Origin: Pyrenochaeta sp. MPI-SDFR-AT-0127
Taxonomy: Eukaryota; Ascomycota; Dothideomycetes; Pleosporales; Cucurbitariaceae
Length of the DNA: 64,000 bases
Assembly: GCA_020747015.1 (NCBI GenBank)
Contig: JAGTJM010000088.1
Coordinates: 49,326-113,325 of the forward strand
Direction of reading: 5' to 3'
The translations under genes and the position numbers were made by a program. Shown here one piece after another: positions 36,215 through 47,415 of this stretch. Under the pieces are notes generated by a model. The model did no database searches. It saw only the letters and a program-made list of their open reading frames with translations, and was not told where the DNA came from. Position 1 is the first letter of the stretch, and each line of letters opens with the position of its first letter.

Positions 36215-37171
36215 GGTGACTGATGTATTTAAGACCGCGGGGTGTTCTTGGGTGTGGCTGCGTTGAATAGTCGTTGTCGTCGTCAAAAGGTGTGGAATTT
36301 TCGACTGCTCCGTAAGCGAGCCGTGGGGCAAATGCACTAGTCCCGAAACGTACTGGCGCTCCTCGGACTTGCTCATGCAAACAGCGAAACTCAACCACAC
36401 ATCGATTTGGCCAATACTTGATTATCCAGCCCCTCGCTGTAGGATTTGGGTCTTTCGGTTGATCGGCTTGCAGCTTATCAGGCCATTGACCGTGTTGAGC
36501 AGGACTGTAATCTCGCAGGCATACTGCTGCGCCCTTTGACAACCCAGCCATGATAGCCGTGCTTGTCCTCAAACGGTGCTCTTGTTAGTATAAGTCCTTA
36601 TCTCCGCTACACCGAAAGATGTTTTTAGCAGATTTTGGGCGCTATCACCATGTGCACCGTGCAAATGGTCTATCCCGGAGTGCGCTGCCAACCACTTCGG
36701 TGACCGTCAAGGCCATACAATTCGAAGATGCGACGTGCTTTAGTGCGCTTTATAGATTATTATTCTACAATCAGCGGAATTCATTCGCTAGGGTCAGTTA
36801 CTCGTGCCATTAGCAGGTTCACAATAGAGCACAATCCCATGGACAGCGCTACCTTGGTGTATCGTCACCTACGTTGTTAATGGTGCAGCTAGAGGCTAGA
36901 AGCTGATAATATTGATTTGCGATCTCTGAGCATAGTTTGGACGACTTTTCTCTCCGCCCAATAGGGTTTGCACATATTCCCTGCAATACTCAAGGTCTTG
37001 ATAACTCAAGTGATAACTCAGGAAACCGGAGCTCGTTCAAGGGTGATGTGCGAACAAAAATGCTACTGTCATTGTGCAGGGTGGTTTGGCAACCAATGAA
37101 ACTGGCCTTCCCCTGACCCATCACATACCATCCACCACCAACCTCAAGGGATGTCAACCACACAGAAGCGC
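36215..37171. other. Intergenic, eS21 upstream region and tRNA flank
   Basis: The first few hundred bases form the eS21 promoter/leader. Open frames on the minus strand that run into eS21 exon 1 from 36400-36570 are upstream leader sequence, not a longer ribosomal protein. No other gene seen. Confidence 0.45.
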
Positions 37172-37181
37172 AAAAACAAAA
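37172..37181 (-). terminator. RNA polymerase III terminator of tRNA-Gly
   Basis: Immediately downstream of the tRNA on the minus strand are a run of four T and a run of five T separated by one G, the usual Pol III stop. Confidence 0.75.
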
Positions 37182-37185
37182 TACA

Positions 37186-37272
37186 TGCATCGGCCGGGAA
37201 TCGAACCCGGGGCTAGCCGAATCGACCTTTGATAGGTGGCAACGGCTAATTTTACCACTAAACCACCGATGC
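37186..37272 (-). tRNA. tRNA-Gly(GCC): tRNA-Gly (anticodon GCC) with 16-nt intron
   Basis: Cloverleaf on the minus strand, 87 nt including intron and discriminator A (71 nt mature). Acceptor stem GCATCGG pairs with CCGATGC. The D arm contains the A box TGGTTTAGTGG. Anticodon stem AGCCG pairs perfectly with CGGCT, and the loop reads TTGCCA before a 16-nt intron (37221-37236) placed at the canonical 37/38 position. T arm CCGGG-TTCGATT-CCCGG contains the B box GGTTCGATTCC. The anticodon GCC decodes GGC/GGU. Confidence 0.96.
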
Positions 37273-37555
37273 AGCGAAATCAATATTAAATCCTTGATGA
37301 AAACTCGAGCAAGGTTAGAATTAATGATCCAGAGTTTGAAGATGGAGCAAACCTGCTTAGAACTAACAATTCTTTTGTGTATGAAGAGAGTGGTGTGGTA
37401 GAGCCATCTAATGTGAAAAAAAAAAAGTGGGTTGGGTATTCCGGCTCACGTCTCGCTTGAAATTTTACCGTTTCCTGAGGCAGCACACGTGCATACGAGA
37501 ATATTTTCAGGGACTAAATCGCATGACTTTAGTACACAGTTGAAACCGGACGTCG

Positions 37556-38194
37556 TCAAAATGAACTCTTCCCTGTTGGGTCCTTCTTGATCCTCACCCA
37601 GCGCTCCTGCTTCTCTACCCTCTCCAACCACGCGCGCACATTTTCGTCAACTCTGAAACCAATTGCCTCCGCCGCGCTTGTATACGCGTAAAGACTGATA
37701 TCTGCGATGCTATGACTGTCTCCGACGAACCAGTCTCGTCCAGAGCCGAGGTGCTTCTCCATAACGTCGATTGCGTCTTGCCCCCTCTCCTTCAATCTTG
37801 AAACCTCCCGTTCAGAAATATCTTCGAAGCCACCGGGCGCCCAATATTTGCGATACTTCCAGACTGCCACATACGGTTCATGCGAATACTGCTCAAAAAA
37901 TAACCACTGGAGCACCTTTGCCCGCTCAAACTTTCCTTCTGGTAGATATCTTGTACCTTCGGCTAGAAAGAATAGAATGGCATTTGACTCAGCAAGGACA
38001 GTGTCATCATCGAGAACAAGTATTGGTATGCGTCCATTGGGATTCAAGTTTAGGAATGCCGGGGCCTTAGTTTCGGGTGGTGATGCAAGGATGTCTAGGC
38101 TTGTACTATGATAGGGTAGGTTCAGGTACGAGAGGAGAAGTTGGACTTTGTAGGCATTGCCAGAGGGAATGGTCGAATCGTAAAGATGCATCAT
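37556..38194 (-). CDS. Glutathione S-transferase
   Basis: Cytosolic glutathione S-transferase, conjugating glutathione to electrophiles. Single exon from ATG 38194 (212 aa). The thioredoxin-fold N domain (about 1-80) starts MMHLYDSTIPSGNAYKVQLL and has the cis-Pro/GSH-binding segment NGRIPILVLDDDTVLAESNAI (the Glu-Ser pair binds the glutathione gamma-Glu). The helical C domain includes GDSHSIADISLYAYT, the N-capping/Asp motif of the family, and ends KKDPTGKSSF. The frame stays open for 72 codons upstream of 38194, but that part has no similarity to GSTs and begins before the usual start, so I use the internal ATG. Downstream of its 3' end lies the tRNA-Gly. Confidence 0.92.
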   Translation of the reverse strand: MMHLYDSTIPSGNAYKVQLLLSYLNLPYHSTSLDILASPPETKAPAFLNLNPNGRIPILVLDDDTVLAESNAILFFLAEGTRYLPEGKFERAKVLQWLFFEQYSHEPYVAVWKYRKYWAPGGFEDISEREVSRLKERGQDAIDVMEKHLGSGRDWFVGDSHSIADISLYAYTSAAEAIGFRVDENVRAWLERVEKQERWVRIKKDPTGKSSF

Positions 38195-40618
38195 GAATAT
38201 TGTTTGAAAGTTCTTGTCGTGGGGCGTGTATGCGATGAGAATTCTGACGAATTGATTGTCCGTGTTCTTACGGTGGTTCCAGGACTTTGTATGCGATATC
38301 CTTTGTCTTGTGCACGCCCTATGATTGACGAGGCTTGGCAATTGTTTTCGAAGGCGAACCGTACGCCCGAATCTGTGCGGACAAAATCTGACCATCGACT
38401 CTTCGCTCAATACCCCTCATCAGCCGGTCCATACCTTTCCTAAGGCTACCACCCACTACTGGTTGTTTTCCGTTCGCTAATGTGAAGAGATTTCGCTCAT
38501 GATCGGAAGTAGAGACAGGAAGTGCCTGAGAGAACATCCTCAGCAATTATATCAGAAAGCGATGAACAGAAAAGCTTGGCTTGGAAGGGATTGTAAAAAG
38601 GACTGCTTCGATGTTGAATGATGAGTTGAAGATCATGAAGAGGGTGCAGCTTGCATATTAAATAGCAAACGGCCAGTCACCTTATCATTGTATTACGCGT
38701 ATTACAATTGGCGATTATCTGACATAATATGGACTCTCTTACCGTGCCTCGTAGTTGTATTAATTTGTCGTCGTCGCATGTGGCGCAGAGAGTCGTCACC
38801 ACAGGCCTACCGAATCGGATTACGGCTTGCTCGGATCCGGTCCGCATGTTCCGGACAATGCAACGGCGATCCGAGAGAAAGAATCCAAGTCGTACGCAAG
38901 ACTGACAATCTTTCTTAGTTTTGGCATGCGCAGCCTCAGTCTCCTCGCATTGATGTACACTTTTGGACTGCTGAGCGAGTACCGTAGTCCAATCGAGAAG
39001 TCTTGTGGCTCATGGAGGGGGTTGCCACGCCACCAACTCGAACAAAAGTGCCAAAGCGGGTCGCATCTTTCACTAAATTAGACGACTTTAATTCCTGAAG
39101 CAATCGCATGGTTCACTTGATGCTCCGGGTGCAAGTGCTTGTCGAGCCCTTGTCGTAAGTAGAGCCCTAGATGAACGTGTCGACCAATGGACATACCGCG
39201 TTGCTCTGAGGCAGGTTGAGGCGCAAGACATTGTACAGTATGCGTGTGATACATCAGTAACTGGTTCTGTCATGGTCTATGGCTGTATGTCTTGTTAAAG
39301 TCATTTCATCGTTCTCACTGGATCTCTGCTGATCATTGTTTTTCTCTCTTGACCGCTATGCAACTTATTTTAAGACGCCTTGATAGTATTCTAAAATGTC
39401 CAATCGTCACTATCCGGAAACACATATCATCATTAAATTTTCCGGGCATTCGCGATCGGTATAATTGTTGCCACCACTGCAATTACCTTCAACAAAGCCC
39501 GTGTCGAATCCTCGTTGTCATTCTTAGGTCAGATAGAATCAACAATTGATTTGACAGACTGCAGACACTTTGATCGTGGCACAATTTCAATACCTAACGA
39601 TTCATTATCTATCGCAGAACATATCTCGATGATATTTTGTTGCGCATCATTATTGATGCCTTGCAATCCTTCACTATCAAGCAAAAAACTTGTTGCTGCT
39701 TTTTGTTCTAATAAGAGTTACTGGTTTCCTTATAATAGTTATAAATAGCAGTGCAACTATTAAAGCCTACATCAAGCAGGTTGGCTAGTCAGTTTTATAC
39801 CCTAGTATTTTTCCACAATCCTAAATTTTCGCTAACATAAAGTGATTTCCACTTATAGTAACAATGTTAGAATTATAACCTCTATATTTAATTAGAAGTT
39901 TTAGTAACTATTGAAAGATGCCCTTCGAAACCTCGAAGAGGATCCATAAGCTAATATTACTTACTACTGTACCATATAAGGCTAGGGAATTATCTTTGGC
40001 TTATGTATGCGGAAAGTAGTTATGTACGTCTTTCTAATTTGTAGTGGATTTTGGAAGTAGTAAGTGTGTAGATATGTCTTTTTAAACCGAAGTTGGCTTA
40101 GTGTTAGGAATCGGCAGCGTGTTAATGGTCCGATTCATTATCTATGCTATATAAATCCTCTGTACGTCACTTATTACTAGAGGCACTAGTATCATAATTT
40201 AAGTTTGTGCTCCGCCAATAGGACAGAATCAGATCGAGGTGCAAGACCAATGAATGTTACATATATTATCAATATTTATAGTCTGCACTAAGGTTTTTTT
40301 TTGGATCGTCAATGGGTTCTTTTTTTGGGTCTTCGTTTATGTGTGTAGAACACTTTCAAAGATCTTATGCTTTCCGGGAAGGTTGCGGAAATGCATCGAC
40401 ATATTCTCGTGCTACACAACCTATCTCAAGCCTAGTGGTACACTGAGCTATTTACCTTCACTTGTGTCCACGAAGACGCTCCTTGTCGAATAAGGCGTGG
40501 CGCGGGTCTTTGGTTTTGTTATATTCTGGCCACGACTTGGCGATATCGTTCAGCTGGTAATTGATCCATGGTCTACGTCAATCAGCCGTCGAAGCATCCA
40601 TAGTAACTTCACCCCAAC
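38195..40618. other. 2.4 kb gene-free region, A+T-rich at 39.7-40.3 kb
   Basis: No gene or RNA supported. The segment around 39700-40250 is clearly more A+T-rich than its surroundings and may be an old, partly decayed repeat, but CpA and TpG still occur, unlike the saturated block at the right end of the window. Confidence 0.45.
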
Positions 40619-41749
40619 TTACGCAATAACCAAGCCAAATTTTACATCTCTCAGACCCCCGTGTTTTCGGCATACTTCAATTGCTACGCAAATGTAGTCT
40701 TCAGGCACGAAAAGCGCTAACATTACCTCTGTCAATTGGGGCAACTTCGAAAGCCAAGCCAGCTCTTCGAACAGGTGAACAAGACATCGCGTCTCTTCCC
40801 CAGAATAAATGTCTTCTATCATCCCCGCTTCGGTCAAATTATTGTTATTGTAAACAACGTGGCGTAAATAAACCTTATGGAGTGATAACGGAAGTATTGA
40901 GAGAGTTAGAGTGCCACTTCTATCGGAAGTAGAGTATGGAAGAAGACAATTGGTATCCAGCCTTAATTTCCTTAGTTTTGACCGGTGCAAGGTATTGTTT
41001 GCATCGAATACCACGCTGATCACTTCGTCCATGCCAACATATGCACTGAGGATGCCTTCACAATGGTACCAGAACTCAAACCCTCTCAAATTAGTTTGGA
41101 AAGCGCTGCTAAAAGCGTACACCAGGTAGCGGAAGACAAAGCCATCTAGCTCACACTTGTGGCCTCCATTGTCAGATCCGAAAATTTCTAGGTATTCCAG
41201 ATTTGGGAAACAGCCTGTCAACTTGGGGATGTCATCACAATCCTCCCACGGGTCATCGTTCGGTTCGGCAAATGAGATACAAAGAGCCTTGATGGAATGG
41301 TTGGTGAAGCACCACTCGATTTCATCTTCACCATTCATACGCGAAGGTGTAATATTACGCAAGAAGAGCTTCGTAATTGATGCCAGATGTAAGAATGGAA
41401 TCCAAGTACGGCCCCTAAAGGATTCCACGTTAATATCTAGGACGTGAAAATTTCGTAGTTCTGGCAAGATGTCTATGCTGAGTGCTTGGTCTGGTTCGCC
41501 CATCAGTTGTAGGTTTTGGGTGTGGCTGAGCAATGTAGGCCGTGCATGCGCAGTTCTTAAAAGCTGAAATTGATTGCTGGGCTGTAGTTTGAGAGTGTGA
41601 TATAGATGTGGCTCTGTGATGCGGTGCAGCCTATGTGATACCAAAGACATGCTCAGAAGAGCTTGATGATCGGGTTGATCGCGAACCCCAACCATGCGCT
41701 TCAGAAGAGAGACCACATGATCGAGAATTTCCTCTGAAAGCGAATCCAT
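40619..41749 (-). CDS. F-box/leucine-rich-repeat-like protein
   Basis: Probable substrate adaptor-like protein of the expanded fungal F-box family. Single exon from ATG 41749 (376 aa). The N-terminal segment SLSEEILDHVVSLL followed by LLSMSLVSHRLHRITEPHLYHTL is a typical degenerate F-box. The rest has irregular leucine-rich motifs: LRNFHVLDINV, ITKLFLRNI, IKALCISFAE, LEYLEIFG and LRKLRLDTN. The open frame extends 8 codons upstream without an ATG. The target is unknown. Confidence 0.8.
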   Translation of the reverse strand: MDSLSEEILDHVVSLLKRMVGVRDQPDHQALLSMSLVSHRLHRITEPHLYHTLKLQPSNQFQLLRTAHARPTLLSHTQNLQLMGEPDQALSIDILPELRNFHVLDINVESFRGRTWIPFLHLASITKLFLRNITPSRMNGEDEIEWCFTNHSIKALCISFAEPNDDPWEDCDDIPKLTGCFPNLEYLEIFGSDNGGHKCELDGFVFRYLVYAFSSAFQTNLRGFEFWYHCEGILSAYVGMDEVISVVFDANNTLHRSKLRKLRLDTNCLLPYSTSDRSGTLTLSILPLSLHKVYLRHVVYNNNNLTEAGMIEDIYSGEETRCLVHLFEELAWLSKLPQLTEVMLALFVPEDYICVAIEVCRKHGGLRDVKFGLVIA

Positions 41750-42317
41750 GGATCTGCCGGATGGCGGTCGCACTACAGGTATACAGGTGCTAAGAAGTGA
41801 GGCACAGATTTGTTGGATGGTGATGCGTATCTACGTGTCTCCTTGACACTCTATCTCCATCGGTCGGTGGGTGATAAATCTCAAAATTGGAGCATTCGCA
41901 CGTGATTTGTGTCACCATACGAAGCCCAGCCTCGCACGGGCGAGCCTGAGCGAGACTTGACTTCGAGGCTTTCGTACGCGTTGGTCTTAGTAGGGTCACT
42001 TTGTGACTGTCCTTGATAAGCATTAAGAATTATACTCTATTTGTAGGAAAAGGTGATTTTGATTGGAAGTAGAGGCATAATATTTACTTTCTACCATTGT
42101 AGTGAAGCTTCGAGTTGCTCAAATGCTCAGACTTCGGAACAGGAAAATCGACAGCAATCACTCAATCACCAATCACCCTCAGATGTACGATAGCTGCCAT
42201 TGATTATCAACCATGTCGTTGGGGCGAATCGTAATCTTACTCTGATGATGATCCCCAGACTGTTTTCTCAGAGACACGATGTGAAATCTCCGGGTCTCCA
42301 CATGGTGGCCGCTAGAC
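41750..42317. other. Intergenic
   Basis: Upstream region of the F-box gene and spacer. No feature recognised. Confidence 0.4.
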
Positions 42318-42728
42318 ATGTTTAACTTTAAAATCTCCGGCACGAAGCGACTGGCTGTCGAGAAAGAGGGGTGGTCATCCACAAGTGATTCCAAATCTAA
42401 AACCAAGTTGTCGTCGCGTAGTTCTAGACACAGTTTGACAGCCTGGAATCAACGCCGAGGTTTTACTCGTGGCGGTTCCCAATGGCAAACGGAGATATCG
42501 CTGACAGGCAACCCTCGAGCATTTGACGCGAACGATGCGCTACTGTTCAGCTTCGCGCGGCGCCAATCAGATGAGATGGAAACAGGCATGGCGCCTGGCA
42601 CTTGCGTAGAGTTTGTTAGAAGGGTCCCCTTTGGAGGTTCGGCCTTTGAGGAGCCGATCGAGACTGGTTCTTGGAAAGATCGACGGCTCATGCACGCGGA
42701 TGGTAGTTGCTTGGTCTCGACAGGCTGA
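42318..42728 (+). CDS. Hypothetical protein, weak call
   Basis: Unrecognised 136-aa open frame starting ATG 42318. The second half (GSQWQTEISLTGNPRAF, then ALLFSFARRQSDEMETGM, CVEFVRRVPFGG and ETGSWKDRRLMHADGSC) has balanced composition with several Trp and looks protein-like. The opposite strand also has two long frames over the same bases, in the same register and separated only by a TGA, so the coding strand is not certain. It may be a fragment of a larger gene; no upstream exon was found. Confidence 0.3.
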   Translation: MFNFKISGTKRLAVEKEGWSSTSDSKSKTKLSSRSSRHSLTAWNQRRGFTRGGSQWQTEISLTGNPRAFDANDALLFSFARRQSDEMETGMAPGTCVEFVRRVPFGGSAFEEPIETGSWKDRRLMHADGSCLVSTG

Positions 42729-43394
42729 AAGGATGAGTGTGTGAAGGGAAGATCGTGGATTTTCTGTCCACATGGATCAAAGGTTGAGGCATCGCCGATT
42801 TTTATTGTGAAGAAGCCAGGGACTTCAGCTTTTGAGACACAATTAAATATGCCAAAGATGATATTTCACAACGCATAGACCAGGGTCGCTTCCAGGTCCC
42901 ATCGGATGACGACCGTGCCCCTTCCCGCCCTTGACACCTTGGATGCATGACGTCCTGACACCCCTCCGTCCCGGAAGATCGACATTCCATCCAGCCCAAG
43001 GACAATAGCGCGTCATTAATGTTGCGACCAACACCACCAACACATTGAAGAAGCCGTGTCCGACATCTTTGCAAGCCACGATGGGTGCGTCTGACCTCAA
43101 ATGGTGGCTCTAGGCCGTGCGCAGCGCTCCTGCACACTGCGCTTGGCAAGCCCTGCTAGCTGTGAGAGCCTAAAATATACCGGTAGCTGAACTTGGGCCA
43201 GACGTCGCCAGCAGGGTGCGGCTGAGTCTGTGGGTGACCGATATTAACGCTCCCCATACCCCACGCACATTTAAACATTCGCTGGAGCGCCCCTGTCCAT
43301 TCTAATCGCTTGTTGGATCTACTGCGTCTCCGAAATCGAGTTTAGAGCAAGGTCGAGCACGAACACGGCTTGAATTAGCACTCCACCAGGCACG
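42729..43394. other. Intergenic, promoter side of the gene at 43395
   Basis: No gene supported. The last 150 bases are a plausible leader for the gene starting at 43395. Confidence 0.4.
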
Positions 43395-44126
43395 ATGTTA
43401 GCTGTTGAAACCTCACAGTCGCCTTTTACCAGGAGGTCAATATTTCGGCGCTTCTCGAGAAGAGATAGAAATGAAACCCTTCCCCATCACTCTCCTCAGG
43501 CATCGAGCAGCGGATCCTTTCGACCTGTGTCAAGAAAGCTGCAGCGCCGGCCTGCAGATGTACCCGCCTGCATGCCAACACCACCAGCTTCGCCCAAGCG
43601 CCATATCATCGCACAAGTTGAACCTACGAAGCCGCGACAACTGCAAATGATTACACACATACACCGCATAGAAATACCCCCCAAATACCAAACAGTCCGC
43701 GATCCCTCGAAGCGTCACCCTTCGGCCCATCCCCCCCTCCGTGTTCTCCCAACTGCCATGCCTACCATGGCCTTTCCTGGAACGCCCCTAATCCGCCCTT
43801 GGGATGTCTTCCTGCCGCCCTCGCAAATATTTTCGTTATACTTAGGCTTCCTACCTGAAGACATGTCTGAAAAGTGGTTCATCTATAGTGAAGGCCCGGA
43901 TCAAACGGGCAAGCTCAAGGTTCACTTTCATAGAAGCTGGACAGGAATGAAGATCGCTGAGCTGTTTGTCGTCATGGACGTAAAGGGGGAGGGCGCTGGC
44001 AAGATATTGGGCATCAAGTGGGATGGCAGCGCGGAAACGAATCGAATGAATGAAGAAGAGGCAAAGTTCATGATTAGAAGAACTTGTAGCTCTACTTTAG
44101 GTGTGGATCTGGAGCAAAAGAAATGA
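43395..44126 (+). CDS. Conserved fungal protein of unknown function
   Basis: Single exon, 243 aa. Residues 1-120 are basic, Ser/Pro-rich and probably disordered (FTRRSIFRRFSRRDR). The C-terminal part (about 150-240) forms a compact domain: EDMSEKWFIYSEGPDQTG, KVHFHRSWTGMKIAEL, then a Gly/Lys stretch, ILGIKWDG and AKFMIRRTCSSTLGVDL. From memory I associate the WFIYxEGPD...HRSWTG pattern with a small fungal domain sometimes found with macrodomain-like or nucleotide-handling proteins; this is not confirmed. No signal peptide or membrane segment. Confidence 0.7.
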   Translation: MLAVETSQSPFTRRSIFRRFSRRDRNETLPHHSPQASSSGSFRPVSRKLQRRPADVPACMPTPPASPKRHIIAQVEPTKPRQLQMITHIHRIEIPPKYQTVRDPSKRHPSAHPPLRVLPTAMPTMAFPGTPLIRPWDVFLPPSQIFSLYLGFLPEDMSEKWFIYSEGPDQTGKLKVHFHRSWTGMKIAELFVVMDVKGEGAGKILGIKWDGSAETNRMNEEEAKFMIRRTCSSTLGVDLEQKK

Positions 44127-45053
44127 TATGTGGGTGGACTTCACCGGCTGCCAGCCTGTGGTGGATCCTTGGAGCCTGGATTTTTTGTTCATTTAACATT
44201 TCTAGTTCTTTCCGATTCCCATGCAGGTGAGAGCTAGTTGCAACGCAACCTACCTTCTTTGCCAAGCCAGCGGTGCATTTGTCGATTAATGTCTTAACAC
44301 TAATACTGATAATTTTTTTGGGCCTAGTGGCATACATGTAGATTTAACTACTTAGTTTACAAACCGCTTTTCCATCAATGTATTTACTTCACGTTCCTTT
44401 TCCTGGAGCAGAATTGGGGGATTGGCGCCGGAACCAATGCTCTAACGCCATACAACTCACGAGCTGGAAGTCCGAAACGATTACCCTATCACTCTGTCAG
44501 ATATAATGAAGCGTCTACATTCTGCACGCACGCGCGCAAAGCGGAGCATGAGTTGTGTTTCTGTTGAAATCCCTAAAGGGTTGCTCGGTCACGAGGTCTT
44601 TCTGGCCTTGTTGGGGCGGTGCATTCACAAGCGTTCTGTTACAAGTCTGCCTTCAATCAGTGGCTATCGAGCATGATACACCATTTTGTCTTTCTTCAAC
44701 TAGGGGTTTCGACTTCGGAAATACCGCATGTGATTATGTTCTAGCGGAATCCAGCTACCTCCAACCCCAACGCACTTCTTTCCGTCATTGCCAGCGCCGC
44801 ACTTTGCATCAGAACGCTGATAATCGCCATCCTCCTCTTAGCCTAAACGCCTCATCAAGTTGGCCCACTCATTGCGCTCGAATGGTAGACGATGCAACGT
44901 GTGACCGGCTGATTGTGCGGCCGCAAACGGCATTCCGTGCCCGCAAGGTTTCGCGCCCATCGCTCGGCACCCGATCCTTTCACTCAACTCACCACACTCC
45001 AGGTCCACAGGATGACCTCTGCAGAGCCACGCCACACCTGACCCCTGCCAAGG
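44127..45053. other. Intergenic
   Basis: Spacer and upstream region of the Zn2Cys6 gene. A 209-codon frame starting at 44555 overlaps the transcription-factor exon 1 in another register and is not a gene. Confidence 0.45.
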
Positions 45054-47415
45054 ATGTATTCCAACATAGCATCGTCTTCAGAAGACCGTTCTCCACAGCC
45101 GCAACGATTGCCCGTCAATCCACGCAGAAACAAGGTTGCGCCCGAGCATCGGAAACGCGTTGTTCGCGCGTAAGTAATGAATAGCAAAGCCTTTTTACTG
45201 TGATTAAATCGGCTTCAACACCTCAGCAACGCTAGTCGAGCGCTGCAAATTCTTCTCTTGCACCTAACGCGGCATCATGAAAGTCCACCGCACCCATTGC
45301 ACCGTCCCAAGATCTTGACATGCGTATCTTCAGAATGGTGTCAGCTCTATTACTGACGAGAGTGTGGCAGATGCAATGCTTGCAATATTCGACGTGTGAG
45401 ATGCACAGGGGAGCAACCGTGCCAAAGGTGTCGCAAGGTTTCGCGTGAATGCGAATACCCGGTGCCAGAATCAGACAAAAGCGCACTGAAAACCGAGCTT
45501 GAAAGGCTGCAAAAGCGATGTGCTGCGCTCGAGAACACCCTACACGCCACAGTTCCAGATGCTGCTGCAGCTTTGATACGGCAGATCGAGCCGAATGCGC
45601 CCGTGACACATCTAGCCATTCCAACGTTCCAATCTGTACCAACAGAGAGTCACGATGCTGTAGCTGACGGTGAAGCAGCAGAAGGCCGCTTACTTTTCGA
45701 TCCAGATGGTACAGCGAGATACCTGGGCGAGACTTCTGGCGCAACTTTCCTCGATTACTTGAAACAATTTATGCTGACACTGGTCCCTCTTACTTTCCGG
45801 CCTGAGTCTGGAGATGGGTCGTCGTTTGTGGCATCGATAGGCCAATATCAAACATTTGACTCACGGCCACTTCCAAATCCGAACGTGGATCCTTTGTGGC
45901 TACCTGCGCAATCAGAAATGGCACTTATGCTCAAAGAATTGCGTTATTTCATACAGGATGGAAATGGCGAGTTTCCATCGGGAGGGATTTATTGGTGGGG
46001 TGATATGAGCAATTTGGCCGTGTCCAAAGCTGGTTCAGCATCGCTGAACGCAGTGACGACAGATGACACATTTCGGCATCTAGCCTTTCATCATGTCTGT
46101 TTTGCTTTGGCTTCCTCCATTGGGCATACGTCTTTTCAACATTCCAGACTGCATACCGGAGAAGCATATTTCAAGCGGGCACGAAAACTTTTAGGAAACC
46201 CTTTGGATACTGTTCGATTTACGCTGAGCGACGTGCCTGTCTTGGCGCTCATGGGATTTTATTTGATCGAGCTAAATCGACGGGATGCAGCGTACATGTA
46301 TGTGAGTCTGGCAGTCCACATTGCAATCATTCATGGCGCATTTCGGTCCTGTGTCGATGAGGCCAGCAAGCGTTCCTTCTGGACTCTGTATATTCTAGAT
46401 AGATGGTTGAGCGTGCTGATGGGACGCCCTCCAGCAATAGCCGATGAGGCTATTAGACTTTCTCTTCCTGTGGAAACTGCGTAAGTCCATAGCGTACGGC
46501 CGAGGTGCATTGAGGCTGATTGGTCCCAGGTTGATGCCACCAGTCGCTGGTCTTCGTGCGCACATCGAACTTGCGAGAATATCAGGCTATATTGTCTGTG
46601 AGACTTTCAAAATCGCACCTCGTAACTACAAACCCGGTCATTCGACGGAAAATATCGATGTAGCCTTGGCAATGCTCGACAAGTGGAAGTCGCAACTCCC
46701 AATAGTGTTGAATATCTCTCATGATGACGTTCATCTCGACACTGCCTGTTGCATGTTGCATATGGCGCAAGACCAACTCGTTGTGCTCACAACCCGACCT
46801 ACTTTCCTGGCTGCCGTCAAGCAGGCCGTCGCTGAGCGTTTCATTGGCCGTCAATGGTTGATCGAACAGCACTCACATGGCACCCATCTGCGCACTTGCT
46901 CGGCGGCCGCTCACCGGAACTTGTCCTTGGCACGGCGCCTGTGGTCATCACGGAAGTTTCTACAGGCCGGCTTGCACTTCGTCTTCAACGCTGCTGTCAT
47001 CTTGCTCCTTGATCGCATCGTTCACGGCACCCAAGCGCATCTGGTCGGGCTTGGCCACGCAATCCCCATGCAGCATATTGAAGAGGAGCTTCACGCCTCC
47101 GAAATCCAATTCGCCATCCATGTCTTTGAGCAAGAGTCTAGGACTGGTACAAACTACCCACGGGATTGTTGCAGGGTCTTGCAAGACCTGAAGGCTCTGG
47201 TTGACCGCTATTTGTCCCAAAGTCGGGCCAGCTGTCAAACAGGAAGCATCGCCGGTCATGACCGCGACCCTTCAGCTGTGCAGATTGACCCTGACCCATC
47301 ATCTGAGGCTCAATTGTCCCAAGCATTTCCTTCTGATGGCAACGACTTGTATCAAGAATTGATGACGTGGGTTCAAAGCGATGGCCTCCAGCTGCGTAAT
47401 GGTTTGCTTGTTTGA
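45054..47415 (+). CDS. Zn2Cys6 transcription factor with fungal-specific TF domain
   Basis: Nuclear DNA-binding regulator. Exons 45054-45169, 45371-46480 and 46530-47415 (introns 201 and 49 nt) give 703 aa. The binuclear zinc cluster (residues 40-66) has exact C-x2-C-x6-C-x5-C-x2-C-x6-C spacing (CNACNIRRVRC then CQRCRKVSREC); intron 1 splits the codon just before the first Cys. A short coiled coil (about 74-96) follows, for dimerisation. The middle region is a fungal_trans domain with HTGEAYFKRARKLLG, LMGFYLIELNRRDAAY and RSFWTLYILDRWLSVLMGRPPAI, the last being the hallmark motif. The next gene downstream on the same strand is a Dal5-type permease, a common regulator/transporter pairing, so control of that permease is plausible but inferred. 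Confidence 0.92.

Noticed and set aside
36186..36572. Minus-strand frame that would extend eS21 upstream by over 100 residues
   Set aside because: eS21 has a fixed 86-87 aa length starting MEN; the extension is leader sequence in a different frame context.
42179..42691. Minus-strand frame interrupted by one TGA, opposite the hypothetical ORF at 42318
   Set aside because: I considered a degenerate gene or a 24-nt GT-AG intron removing the TGA; 24 nt is too short for an intron, and the plus-strand frame is uninterrupted.
44555..45184. 209-codon plus-strand frame before the transcription factor
   Set aside because: Uses a non-ATG start and covers transcription-factor exon 1 in the wrong frame; the frame with the KRVVRA-to-CNAC splice is supported by the zinc cluster.
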